From assembly GCA_004555765.1 (NCBI GenBank), contig SFHG01000041.1, forward strand, positions 1-14,304: a stretch of DNA of 14,304 nt, in the 5' to 3' direction. A program made the position numbers and the translations under genes. This DNA is from Bacteroidales bacterium (lineage in GTDB: Bacteria > Bacteroidota > Bacteroidia > Bacteroidales > Porphyromonadaceae). The notes below the pieces were generated by a model. The model made no database searches. It saw only the letters and a list, made by a program, of their open reading frames with translations, and was not told the DNA's origin. Numbering within the stretch: the stretch's first letter is position 1; every line of letters starts with the position of its first letter. Shown in pieces: positions 1 to 6,814 of this stretch.

Positions 1-318
1 ACAGGGAACCCCTACTGTACTACGGACACGGGCTCTTCCTTGCGCGCCATCGAACTCGAAACAGATGCCATGCTCAAAGGTACCCGCGTCGACGGCGTGT
101 ACACGGCAGACCCCGAGAAAGATCCGTCGGCAGAGAAGTTCGAAGAAATCACTTTCGACGAGATCTACAATAGAGGTCTTAAAGTCATGGACCTCACTGC
201 CACCACGATGTGCAAAGAAAACAACCTCCCCATCGTGGTTTTCAATATGGACAAGCCGGGGAACCTTACGAAGCTCCTCTCGGGCGAAAAAATCGGCACC
301 GTCGTCCATAATGGCTGA
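1..318 (+). CDS. pyrH: UMP kinase (uridylate kinase), C-terminal part
   Basis: This is the 3' part of a gene that begins before the window; about 105 codons are present of the roughly 235-240 usual for bacterial UMP kinases. The product phosphorylates UMP to UDP with ATP in the cytoplasm, in pyrimidine nucleotide synthesis. The reading frame is open from base 1 and starts with TGNPYCTTDTGSSLRAIE, which matches the family's conserved GTGNPFFTTDT-AALRA segment. It continues with LKGTRVDGVYTADPEKDPSA (the family's KVDGVY..DP motif), the LKVMDLTATTMCKENNLPIVVFN region, and a terminal TVV segment. Its TGA stop lies inside the first codons of the next gene, an 8-base overlap that suggests translational coupling. 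Recognition is secure from these motifs; the N-terminus cannot be assessed. Confidence 0.95.
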   Translation, partial: TGNPYCTTDTGSSLRAIELETDAMLKGTRVDGVYTADPEKDPSAEKFEEITFDEIYNRGLKVMDLTATTMCKENNLPIVVFNMDKPGNLTKLLSGEKIGTVVHNG

Positions 319-1465
319 CGAAAAACGGGGTACCATAGTCGGCTTTGACGCCAAAAGACTGACACGCAACCGCACCGGACTGGGCAATTACTCCAGATTT
401 GTGGCGGAGTCGCTTGCCGTGTACGCTCCGGAAATCCAGCAGGTACACTCTTCCTCGTCCATAGGAGAGCCGGGGCTGTACGAGAGACTAAAGGCATACC
501 CTTCGTTTCACCTCTTGATGCCGAAAGTCAAGGGGCTGCCTTTCGGCGACTACGTGTGGCGCAACTTCACCTCACGGGATGCTCTACTAGGGCGGGACAT
601 ACGCCTCTTTCACGGACTTTCAAACGAGCTTCCCAAAAGCATCAGAGACTGGGGCATCCCGGGGGTGGTGACTATGCACGACCTCATCTATGAGATTTTT
701 CCCCGATACTACACGCCCATCGATGCCTCACTCTACCACGAGAAATACCTGCGTTCGTGCGGGGACGCGGACTGCATCGTGGCGGTAAGCGAATGCACCA
801 AGCGTGACCTTATGCGCATCTACGGGCTGCCCGAAGACAAGATACGGGTCATTTACCAGGGATGCAACCCGGTCTTCGGTAGAGAGATACCGGAGGGCGC
901 TTTGGAGCGGGTACGGGTCAAATACCGTCTTCCGAAGCAATTCATTCTGTCCGTCGGGACGATAGAGGAGCGCAAAAATGCCCTCCGACTTGTCGAAGCG
1001 CTGTCTCTCGTGCAAAACAAGAGAATAGACCTCGTCCTCGTCGGCAGAGAGACCAAGTACACCGCCAAGGTCTTGCGCAGAGCTTCCGAACTTAAGGTCT
1101 CGGACAGGGTGCGGGTACTCTCCTCGGTACCTTTCGGAGATTTGCCCGCGTTTTACCGCCTTGCGGACACTTTCGCTTTTCCCTCTCTGTATGAGGGCTT
1201 CGGCATTCCGGTACTTGAGGCGCTCAACAGTGGCGTCCCCGTAGTGGCGGCGACGGGAAGCTGTCTCGAGGAAGCCGGAGGCCCCGCGTCACTCTACGCC
1301 AATCCCTACGATCCATCCGACCTGGCCGGAAAGCTCGACGCAGTACCCGACAAAAGGCAAAGGATGATCGAAGCGGGGAAAAGCTGGGCGACGCGCTTTT
1401 TGCCCGAAAAACTCGGCACCGAAATGGCCGATCTCTACCGCGAACTGATATTCCCGACCCGATAA
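311..1465 (+). CDS. GT4-family glycosyltransferase (group 1)
   Basis: The gene encodes a predicted cytoplasmic or membrane-associated retaining glycosyltransferase with a GT-B fold, 384 residues, the usual size for GT4. The frame is open back to base 65, but the ATG at 311 overlaps the pyrH stop and starts directly before the family's N-terminal domain (FDAKRLTRNRTGLGNYSR, with the acceptor-side GLGNYSR loop). The donor-side domain starts near residue 214 with SVGTIEERKN. The E-x7-E motif is EGFGIPVLE at E295-E303, followed by SGVPVVAATGSCLEEAGG. Such enzymes transfer a sugar from a nucleotide sugar to a glycan acceptor such as O-antigen or lipopolysaccharide; the donor and acceptor cannot be read from sequence. 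Its link to pyrH is unusual, because pyrH is commonly followed by frr. Translation is probably coupled to pyrH. The family call is firm; the role is inferred. Confidence 0.88.
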   Translation: MADEKRGTIVGFDAKRLTRNRTGLGNYSRFVAESLAVYAPEIQQVHSSSSIGEPGLYERLKAYPSFHLLMPKVKGLPFGDYVWRNFTSRDALLGRDIRLFHGLSNELPKSIRDWGIPGVVTMHDLIYEIFPRYYTPIDASLYHEKYLRSCGDADCIVAVSECTKRDLMRIYGLPEDKIRVIYQGCNPVFGREIPEGALERVRVKYRLPKQFILSVGTIEERKNALRLVEALSLVQNKRIDLVLVGRETKYTAKVLRRASELKVSDRVRVLSSVPFGDLPAFYRLADTFAFPSLYEGFGIPVLEALNSGVPVVAATGSCLEEAGGPASLYANPYDPSDLAGKLDAVPDKRQRMIEAGKSWATRFLPEKLGTEMADLYRELIFPTR

Positions 1466-1485
1466 AACCCTGAGTCAAGATCCCT

Positions 1486-1620
1486 TTCGGAAAAAGTTTC
1501 AAGCCCGCGACCGACTTACGGAGAGACTTCCCTCTTGTCGTAAACGAGATACGGACCAAAAATTTCTTTTCGGTCTGACCTCCGGGCAAAAAAGGTACGA
1601 ACCGAAAAAGTTTTTTCGGT
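1486..1620. repeat. Palindromic A/T-core repeat cluster between the GT4 and GH92 genes
   Basis: The gap 1466-1650 has no convincing gene. It holds several related sequences with a CGGAAAAAGTTTC or CCGAAAAAGTTTTTTCGG core: a partial one at 1488-1500, an imperfect inverted repeat at 1554-1575 (GACC-A5...TTTTCGGTC), and a palindrome at 1601-1620 with 9-base arms ACCGAAAAA/TTTTTCGGT around a GT centre. The last ends 30 bases before the GH92 start. Related copies recur at 4047-4080 and 4101-4125 on the other side of the GH92 gene. They may be a genome-wide dispersed repeat, transcription terminators, or protein-binding sites; the sequence alone does not decide. I recognise no TAnnTTTG promoter element for the GH92 gene here. 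Confidence 0.7.
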
Positions 1621-1650
1621 CAGACCCAAAAAGTGTACCCCACCCCACCT

Positions 1651-3957
1651 ATGAAAAAAGTTCTGTCTCTACTCCTCCTTTTATTATCCCCCGCCCTCTC
1701 TTTCGGTCAAAACGAAAGAGTGCACTCCTCGAAGTCTCCCGTGGATTTCGTAAATGTGCTGATGGGGACGGACTCCGAGTTTGCGCTCTCCAACGGCAAT
1801 ACCTACCCCGCAATCGCGTTGCCGTGGGGGATGAATTTTTGGACACCTCAGACGGGGAAAATGGGTGATGGATGGATGTACACGTACGGTGCGCACAAGA
1901 TACGGGGTTTCAAACAGACACATCAGCCCTCACCGTGGATGAACGATTACGGACAATTTGCCCTAATGCCACAAACCGGGAAAGTGGAGTTTGACGAAGA
2001 AAAGCGCGCTTCGTGGTTCAGCCACAAAGCCGAGACCGCCACGCCGTACTATTACAGCGTCTATCTCGCCGACTACGATGTCACGACAGAGATCGCACCC
2101 ACCGAGCGCGCGGCCATTTTCCGCATCACATACCCCGAGACTGCGGAGCCGCACTTCATCGTAGACGCATTCGACAGCGGGTCTTACATCCGCATAGACC
2201 GCGAGCGAAACCGGATCTACGGGTACAGTACGAAGAACAGCGGAGGAGTGCCGGCCAACTTTCGGAACTATTTCGTCCTCGAGTTCGACACTCCTTTCTC
2301 CGAAGCCTCCACGTGGAGCGGAGGTCTGCCCACGAGCGGGGGAAACGAGATTGCAGCCGACCATGCGGGTGCGGTGCTTACGTTTGCCCCCACAAGGAGA
2401 GGGCAAAAGGTACACGTAAAAGCAGCCTCCTCGTTCATCGGTTTCGACCAGGCGGAGCTTAATCTCAAAGAAATCGGAGACCATACGTTTGACGAAGTGA
2501 AGACCGCGGGAAAAGAGCGGTGGAATGAGGTACTCGGGAGGGTCTGCATAGAGGACGAAAACACAGACCGGATCCGTACTTTTTACTCCTGTCTCTACCG
2601 ATCGGTACTCTTCCCGAGAGCCTTCTACGAAATCGACAAGGCGGGCAAAGTCGTCCATTACAGCCCTTACGACGGGACGGTTCACGACGGCTATCTTTTC
2701 ACGGATACAGGTTTTTGGGACACCTTCCGCTCACTCTTTCCCCTCGTGAATCTACTGTACCCGTCCATGGGCGAAAAGATGCAGCTCGGACTGCTGAACA
2801 CCTATCGGGAGAGCGGCTTCTTCCCTGAGTGGGCAAGTCCCGGACACCGCAACATCATGATCGGCAATAACTCCGCAAGTGTCGTCTATGAGGGCTTCTC
2901 AAAAGGACTCATCCCCGACAGCGTCGCTCTCGAGATGTACCGGGGTCTCCTTCACGGTGCGAGTAGCGTCCACCCCGAAGTCGATGCCACGGGAAGGAAA
3001 GGATATGAATACTACAACCGTCTCGGCTACGTCCCCTACGACGCGGGCATCAATGAGAACGTCGCCCGAACCCTCGAGTACGCCTACGACGACTGGTGCA
3101 TCTACAAAATGGGCAAAGCCCTTGGTCGACCATCCTCCGAGACCGACCTGTACCGGAAGCGGAGCCAAAATTACCGCAACGTCTTTGACCCCGCACACAA
3201 CCTGATGCGCGGAAGAAACAAAGACGGCTCATTCCAAGAGCCTTTCAGTCCGCTCAAGTGGGGCGACGCCTTCACGGAGGGCAATAGCTGGCACTACACT
3301 TGGAGCGTATTCCACGACATCCGGGGGCTCATCGACCTGATGGGTGGCAAGGAGACATTTGTGGCAATGCTGGACTCCGTCTTCAATGTCCCTCCGCATT
3401 TCGACGACAGTTACTATGGTGGCATCATACACGAGATACGGGAGATGCAGGTGGTGAATATGGGCAACTACGCCCACGGCAATCAGCCTATCCAACACAT
3501 GATCTACCTCTACGACTACGCCGGAGCCCCATGGAAAACCCAAGACAGGGTACGCCAGGTGATGACCCGGCTCTATCAGCCGACACCGGACGGGTACTGC
3601 GGCGACGAAGACAATGGTCAGACCTCCGCGTGGTATGTGTTCAGTGCCTTGGGCTTCTATCCCGTGACTCCCGGCAGCAACCAATATGCACTCGGCGCAC
3701 CGCTCTTCAAGAAAGCCGTGCTGCACCTTGAGAGTGGGCAAAAGGTCGTGATCGAAGCCCCGAAGAACTCCGACACAAACCGTTTCGTCAAGACCCTTCT
3801 GAAAGACGGGACGGCTTACGACCGTAATTACCTCGACTTCGAGTCGCTCCGCGATGGCACCACACTCAGGTTCGAGATGTCGGATCGACCCGACTTCGAC
3901 CGGGGCACGGCACCCTACTCGGCACCCTACTCGTACACCTCTGCCTCGAAACATTAA
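1651..3957 (+). CDS. GH92 family alpha-mannosidase, secreted
   Basis: The gene encodes a 768-residue exo-acting alpha-mannosidase of glycoside hydrolase family 92, calcium-dependent inverting enzymes that trim mannose from N-glycans and mannans. Family landmarks run in order: VNVLMGTDSEFALSNGNTYP near the N-terminus, FFPEWASPGHRNIMIGNN, EGNSWHYTW with the general acid Glu at residue 543, HGNQPIQHMIYLYDYAG, and GYCGDEDNGQTSAWYVFSALG with Asp652 and Asp654. The 109 and 111 residue spacing equals that recalled between E533 and D642/D644 of the Bacteroides enzyme BT3990, so the active site looks intact. A GTG at 1633 is in frame, but the ATG at 1651 is preferred because it opens directly with a signal peptide (MKK, then a leucine-rich stretch, cleavage near SFG-Q). 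No lipobox is present, so a periplasmic or secreted enzyme is likely. No SusC/SusD genes adjoin it. The exact linkage specificity is unknown. Confidence 0.95.
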   Translation: MKKVLSLLLLLLSPALSFGQNERVHSSKSPVDFVNVLMGTDSEFALSNGNTYPAIALPWGMNFWTPQTGKMGDGWMYTYGAHKIRGFKQTHQPSPWMNDYGQFALMPQTGKVEFDEEKRASWFSHKAETATPYYYSVYLADYDVTTEIAPTERAAIFRITYPETAEPHFIVDAFDSGSYIRIDRERNRIYGYSTKNSGGVPANFRNYFVLEFDTPFSEASTWSGGLPTSGGNEIAADHAGAVLTFAPTRRGQKVHVKAASSFIGFDQAELNLKEIGDHTFDEVKTAGKERWNEVLGRVCIEDENTDRIRTFYSCLYRSVLFPRAFYEIDKAGKVVHYSPYDGTVHDGYLFTDTGFWDTFRSLFPLVNLLYPSMGEKMQLGLLNTYRESGFFPEWASPGHRNIMIGNNSASVVYEGFSKGLIPDSVALEMYRGLLHGASSVHPEVDATGRKGYEYYNRLGYVPYDAGINENVARTLEYAYDDWCIYKMGKALGRPSSETDLYRKRSQNYRNVFDPAHNLMRGRNKDGSFQEPFSPLKWGDAFTEGNSWHYTWSVFHDIRGLIDLMGGKETFVAMLDSVFNVPPHFDDSYYGGIIHEIREMQVVNMGNYAHGNQPIQHMIYLYDYAGAPWKTQDRVRQVMTRLYQPTPDGYCGDEDNGQTSAWYVFSALGFYPVTPGSNQYALGAPLFKKAVLHLESGQKVVIEAPKNSDTNRFVKTLLKDGTAYDRNYLDFESLRDGTTLRFEMSDRPDFDRGTAPYSAPYSYTSASKH
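3909..3932 (+). repeat. Tandem 12-base duplication near the GH92 3' end
   Basis: GGCACCCTACTC occurs twice in direct tandem and encodes the run APYSAPYS close to the C-terminus of the mannosidase. It keeps the frame and lies after all recognised catalytic motifs, so it probably does not affect activity. It looks like a simple slippage duplication. Confidence 0.85.
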
Positions 3958-4046
3958 AATAGGGCGCTAAAGCTGCCATCAAGGTACACACCCCCAAAAG
4001 AGAGCGTGAGCGAAATACAGTCTCCGCCCCATACTTAAGGGGAGGA

Positions 4047-4090
4047 GGTACGGACCGGAAAGCTTTTTTCGCTCCGTACCTTTTCGTCTT
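4047..4090 (+). terminator. Hairpin with T-rich tail after the GH92 gene (member of the palindromic repeat family)
   Basis: The arms GGTACGGA (4047-4054) and TCCGTACC (4073-4080) are perfectly complementary. The stem can extend inward, after one C-C mismatch, through CGGAAA opposite the T-rich half. It is followed by TTTTCGTCTT, so it resembles an intrinsic terminator for the GH92 transcript, although it lies about 90 bases past the stop. The core CCGGAAAGCTTTTTTCG is also a relative of the repeats at 1554-1620. Terminator function is inferred. Confidence 0.5.
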
Positions 4091-4092
4091 CA

Positions 4093-4125
4093 GATACAGG
4101 CCGGAAAAAGTTTCTCTGTCCGTGC
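4093..4125. repeat. Further copy of the palindromic repeat family
   Basis: GATACAGGCCGGAAAAAG followed by TTTCTCTGTCCGTGC closely resembles the copy near 1549-1580 (GATACGGACC, A5, TTTC). The inverted-repeat character is weaker here. It lies in the 3958-4237 gap, which holds no convincing gene. The rest of that gap holds a purine-rich stretch at about 4144-4176 with CGGGAAGGA twice, 14 bases apart, and then the promoter of the tRNA. Confidence 0.5.
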
Positions 4126-4179
4126 AAAACCAAACGGGAAGCCCGGGAAGGAAAAATCGGGAAGGAAGAAGGAGAAGCC

Positions 4180-4210
4180 TTGCAAAAGCAAAGATTCTTT
4201 GGTACCTTTG
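4180..4210 (+). promoter_or_regulatory. Bacteroidetes-type promoter of tRNA-Gln
   Basis: TACCTTTG at 4203-4210 is an exact match to the Bacteroidetes -7 element TAnnTTTG. A TTG at 4180-4182 lies 20 bases upstream, the position of the -33 element (TTTG/TTG, 19-21 base spacer). Transcription would start about 20 bases before the mature tRNA, a plausible short 5' leader. Confidence 0.7.
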
Positions 4211-4237
4211 CACACACGAAAACGAACTAACCTATTT

Positions 4238-4308
4238 TGACCTATGGTGTAATGGTAGCACTACAGATTTTGGTTCTGTCTGTAGAGGTTCGAATCCTCT
4301 TAGGTCAA
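4238..4308 (+). tRNA. tRNA-Gln (anticodon UUG)
   Basis: The 71-base cloverleaf has acceptor arms TGACCTA (4238-4244) and TAGGTCA (4301-4307), a D-arm with GTG/CAC, an anticodon stem ACAGA/TCTGT around the loop TTTTGGT (anticodon TTG), and a T-arm AGAGG-TTCGAAT-CCTCT. The first pair is U1-A72, characteristic of tRNA-Gln. The discriminator is A4308; the following CAAG shows that CCA is not encoded and must be added after transcription. It appears to be a single-gene unit with its own promoter and terminator, reading CAA glutamine codons. Confidence 0.95.
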
Positions 4309-4322
4309 CAAGCTCCTTACTT

Positions 4323-4366
4323 AAACGTCTGTCCGAGGGTGGCATTCACCCTGACAGACGTTTTTT
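4323..4366 (+). terminator. Strong intrinsic terminator after tRNA-Gln
   Basis: The outer stem AAACGTCTGTC (4323-4333) pairs with GACAGACGTTT (4353-4363). The inner stem AGGGTG (4336-4341) pairs with CACCCT (4347-4352) around a five-base loop, with a two-base CG bulge on the 5' side only. The downstream arm runs into a T6 tract at 4361-4366. It begins 15 bases after the tRNA, so it should end that transcript and isolate it from the glycogen synthase gene. Confidence 0.92.
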
Positions 4367-4367
4367 G

Positions 4368-4375
4368 TATCTTTA
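4368..4375 (+). promoter_or_regulatory. Possible -7 element for the glycogen synthase operon
   Basis: TATCTTTA matches TAnnTTTG at all but the last position and lies directly after the tRNA terminator, 37 bases before the glycogen synthase ATG at 4413. No good -33 element is visible, since the upstream bases are in the terminator stem. A promoter is needed somewhere in the 46 bases between terminator and gene, and this is the best candidate. Confidence 0.4.
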
Positions 4376-4412
4376 CCTCTCAGATCACATCACACGAACC
4401 CATATAAAACTT

Positions 4413-6053
4413 ATGTCCACTGACTCCAATCTCATAAGACCCTCTCTCGTAATGGAGACGAGCTGGGAGGTATGCAACAAGGTAGGCGGAATCTACACCG
4501 TCCTCTCCTCCCGTGCCGCCTCCATGGTCAAAGCGTACGGGAAGGATAACGTACTCTTTGTGGGACCCTACCTCAAAGAGACCCGGCAGACGGGCTTCAC
4601 CCACAGCTCGGGCAATGCGGACAAAGAGCTGAGCCGCCTCGTGGGACTGCCTGTCTACCTCGGGCAATGGAACGTCCCCGGCGAGCCGAACGCCGTACTC
4701 GTCGACTATGCGCCACTCTATGAGGAAAAAAGCACTCTGTACTATGAGATGTGGGAGCACTACGGCATCCGCGGAGAGATAGGCTACGGAGACTACGACG
4801 AGAGCTGCATCTTCGCGGTCGCTGCGGCCATGGTGATGAAAGCATACCGTCTGACGAAGAAAAAGAACTACAACGTACTCTCCATCTTCAACGAATGGAC
4901 CACCGGGATGGGATTGCTCTGGCTCAAACTTCACGACCCGGGCATCTCCACCGTCTTCATCACCCACGCGACGAGTGTGGGGCGATCCATCGCAGGAAAC
5001 GGCAAAAATCTCTACGCCTATATGCCGGGCTATAACGGCGACCAGATGTCTCGAGAATTGGGGGTGGAGGCCAAGCACACGATAGAGAAACGTGCGGCTC
5101 ACGAAGCAGATGCCTTCGGCACGGTGAGCGAAGTGACGGGAAGGGAATGCACCCAGCTCCTCGAGCGCCAACCGGACGCAATCCTCGAGAACGGCTTCGA
5201 GCCGCTCCTCGTCCCGGGACCTGCCAAAAGGAGCGTCCAAAGAAAAGTGGCGAGAGAACGCCTCCTCTCCATAGCCCGCACCCTCTACGGCGCAGAGCTC
5301 TTTGACGACACCCTCATCGTGATGACCTCCGGCCGCTTCGAGTACCGCAACAAAGGTCTGGATCTCTTCGTGGAGAGCCTTCGGGCACTGGCGGAAGAAG
5401 GCGAAAAACTCCCCAAAGACATCGTGGCGCTTATCGCCGTACCCGCCTGGGTCAAGGAGCCGCGCAGAGACCTGATTTACGGGATAGATACGGGCGAGCG
5501 CTTCACGCTCCGGATGAGCTCTCCCTACCTCACACACCGACTCAATGACGAAGATACCAACCCCCTTACCCTCCGCCTCAAAGCGCTCTCCCGTCTATGG
5601 GGGCATAACGTCTTCCCCCTCTTCCTGCCTGCCTATCTCGACGGCAAAGACGGCGTACTGAATCTGACCTATTACGAGACGCTCCCGGGCATAGACCTCA
5701 CCGTCTTCCCCTCATACTACGAGCCATGGGGGTACACCCCGCTGGAGAGTATCGCCTTCGGGATACCGACGATCACCTCGGATAAGGCCGGCTTCGGAGA
5801 GTGGACCATGAGCCGGATTTCCGGGAACGATATATCCGACGGAATCCTGGTGATCCCTCGTGAGGACGACAACTTCACCGAATCAACCATCCGGATAAAA
5901 GACACGATCATCCGTTACTCGGGCTTGAACCAAAGGGAGCGCAAAGTTCCGGAAGAAAAGGCGACCGCGCTCTCTTCGGAAGCCGACTGGGGACATTTTT
6001 TCAAACATTACGAATTTGCCTTCGACACAGCACTCAAAAAGGACAAAAAATGA
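4413..6053 (+). CDS. Glycogen synthase, GT3-type (eukaryote-like)
   Basis: The gene encodes a 546-residue glycogen synthase that adds glucose from a nucleotide sugar to alpha-1,4-glucan in the cytoplasm. Residues 15-28 (ETSWEVCNKVGGIYT) match the N-terminal glucosyl-donor loop of animal and yeast enzymes (WEVTNKVGGIYTV) rather than the KTGGL loop of bacterial GlgA. FPSYYEPWGYTPLES carries the E-x7-E pair at E437 and E445, followed by FGIPTITSDKAGFG, again like the GT3 family. It is shorter than the roughly 700-residue yeast enzyme. The C-terminal helix LNQRERKVPEEK has few of the arginines that bind glucose-6-phosphate there, so that control is probably reduced or absent (inference). The frame runs open upstream through the tRNA; the ATG at 4413 is chosen because it follows the terminator and starts the conserved domain. 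It overlaps the next gene by ATGA. Confidence 0.92.
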   Translation: MSTDSNLIRPSLVMETSWEVCNKVGGIYTVLSSRAASMVKAYGKDNVLFVGPYLKETRQTGFTHSSGNADKELSRLVGLPVYLGQWNVPGEPNAVLVDYAPLYEEKSTLYYEMWEHYGIRGEIGYGDYDESCIFAVAAAMVMKAYRLTKKKNYNVLSIFNEWTTGMGLLWLKLHDPGISTVFITHATSVGRSIAGNGKNLYAYMPGYNGDQMSRELGVEAKHTIEKRAAHEADAFGTVSEVTGRECTQLLERQPDAILENGFEPLLVPGPAKRSVQRKVARERLLSIARTLYGAELFDDTLIVMTSGRFEYRNKGLDLFVESLRALAEEGEKLPKDIVALIAVPAWVKEPRRDLIYGIDTGERFTLRMSSPYLTHRLNDEDTNPLTLRLKALSRLWGHNVFPLFLPAYLDGKDGVLNLTYYETLPGIDLTVFPSYYEPWGYTPLESIAFGIPTITSDKAGFGEWTMSRISGNDISDGILVIPREDDNFTESTIRIKDTIIRYSGLNQRERKVPEEKATALSSEADWGHFFKHYEFAFDTALKKDKK

Positions 6054-6814
6054 ATAAGGTCAATCTATCCGCCACGCTTCTGGCGACCATTCTGATTCTC
6101 TCCGGATGCCAAAAAGACGTACTTCAATCCGCGCGCGACACCATGCTCAGCAACCTCAAAGGAAACGTCAAAGAGATCTCGCTCAAGCAGTATCGTGCCA
6201 CCCAAAAAGAAAACGGCAAGGATTTCATTATGGGCAAACTGATAGAGCATAAAAAATATGTCTACAGCCCCGACGGGATGCTGCTGACGGAAAAGACTTT
6301 CGATGCCGACAGCACCCTCGTGGAATCATTCGAGAACCGCTACGAGACCAAAGGCAACGTCACCACAATCACCTCCGAAGCCGGCACCGAGGTCGTCACC
6401 AGAGACCTCGAGAGAGGCACCCGAACCCGGACCTTCAAAGACCCGTCCGGGAAGGTCATCGAGACGTACCAAGCCAAGATTGACGCCAAGGCACTGCCTT
6501 TGGAGATTAACGTCTTCGGACCCGACGGGCGGCAGACCCGGCGGAGTCTCTGGGAGAGAGATGTACACGGCTACGTCACGAAGCACGAGGAGTACGTGGG
6601 AGACACCCTTGTCTACCGCATCACCGCCACGCTCAATAAGTCGGGCGATCCCACCAACGAAGTCGAGACGAACGCCGTCGACACCATAGCCACAAGAGCT
6701 TTCCTCTACAACTATGACGGCAAAGGCAATTGGATTCGGAGGGTGACCCGCAACATGCCCAAGAACGGCAAACCCTACTACACCCTATCCGAACGTGCCA
6801 TCATCTACTATTAA
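6050..6814 (+). CDS. Lipoprotein of unknown function with YD/RHS-like beta-repeats
   Basis: The product has 254 residues. It opens with a lipoprotein signal peptide ending in the lipobox LSGC, with the lipidated cysteine at residue 20, so it should be anchored in the outer membrane. The residues after the cysteine are QKDV, close to the surface-export signal (consensus QKDDE, minimal K-(D/E)2) described for Bacteroidetes lipoproteins. The body is polar and rich in short beta-like segments around YSPDG, FGPDG and YDGKGNW motifs; the C-terminus YDGKGNWIRR...RAIIYY resembles the YD/RHS-like repeats common in Bacteroidetes lipoproteins of unknown role. It starts in the ATGA that ends glycogen synthase and overlaps ruvC by 20 bases, so it is embedded in a tightly coupled operon. 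I assign no biochemical function. Confidence 0.8.
   Translation: MNKVNLSATLLATILILSGCQKDVLQSARDTMLSNLKGNVKEISLKQYRATQKENGKDFIMGKLIEHKKYVYSPDGMLLTEKTFDADSTLVESFENRYETKGNVTTITSEAGTEVVTRDLERGTRTRTFKDPSGKVIETYQAKIDAKALPLEINVFGPDGRQTRRSLWERDVHGYVTKHEEYVGDTLVYRITATLNKSGDPTNEVETNAVDTIATRAFLYNYDGKGNWIRRVTRNMPKNGKPYYTLSERAIIYY

Noticed and set aside
65..310. Upstream extension of the glycosyltransferase frame by 82 codons
   Set aside because: It overlaps pyrH throughout, its translation is low-complexity serine/arginine-rich sequence unlike GT4, and the ATG at 311 begins the conserved domain.
4238..4308. Phage or island attachment site at the tRNA-Gln
   Set aside because: No integrase gene and no direct repeat of the tRNA 3' end were seen in the window.
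4122..4412. Upstream extension of the glycogen synthase frame
   Set aside because: It runs through the promoter, the tRNA-Gln and its terminator; an open frame there is chance.
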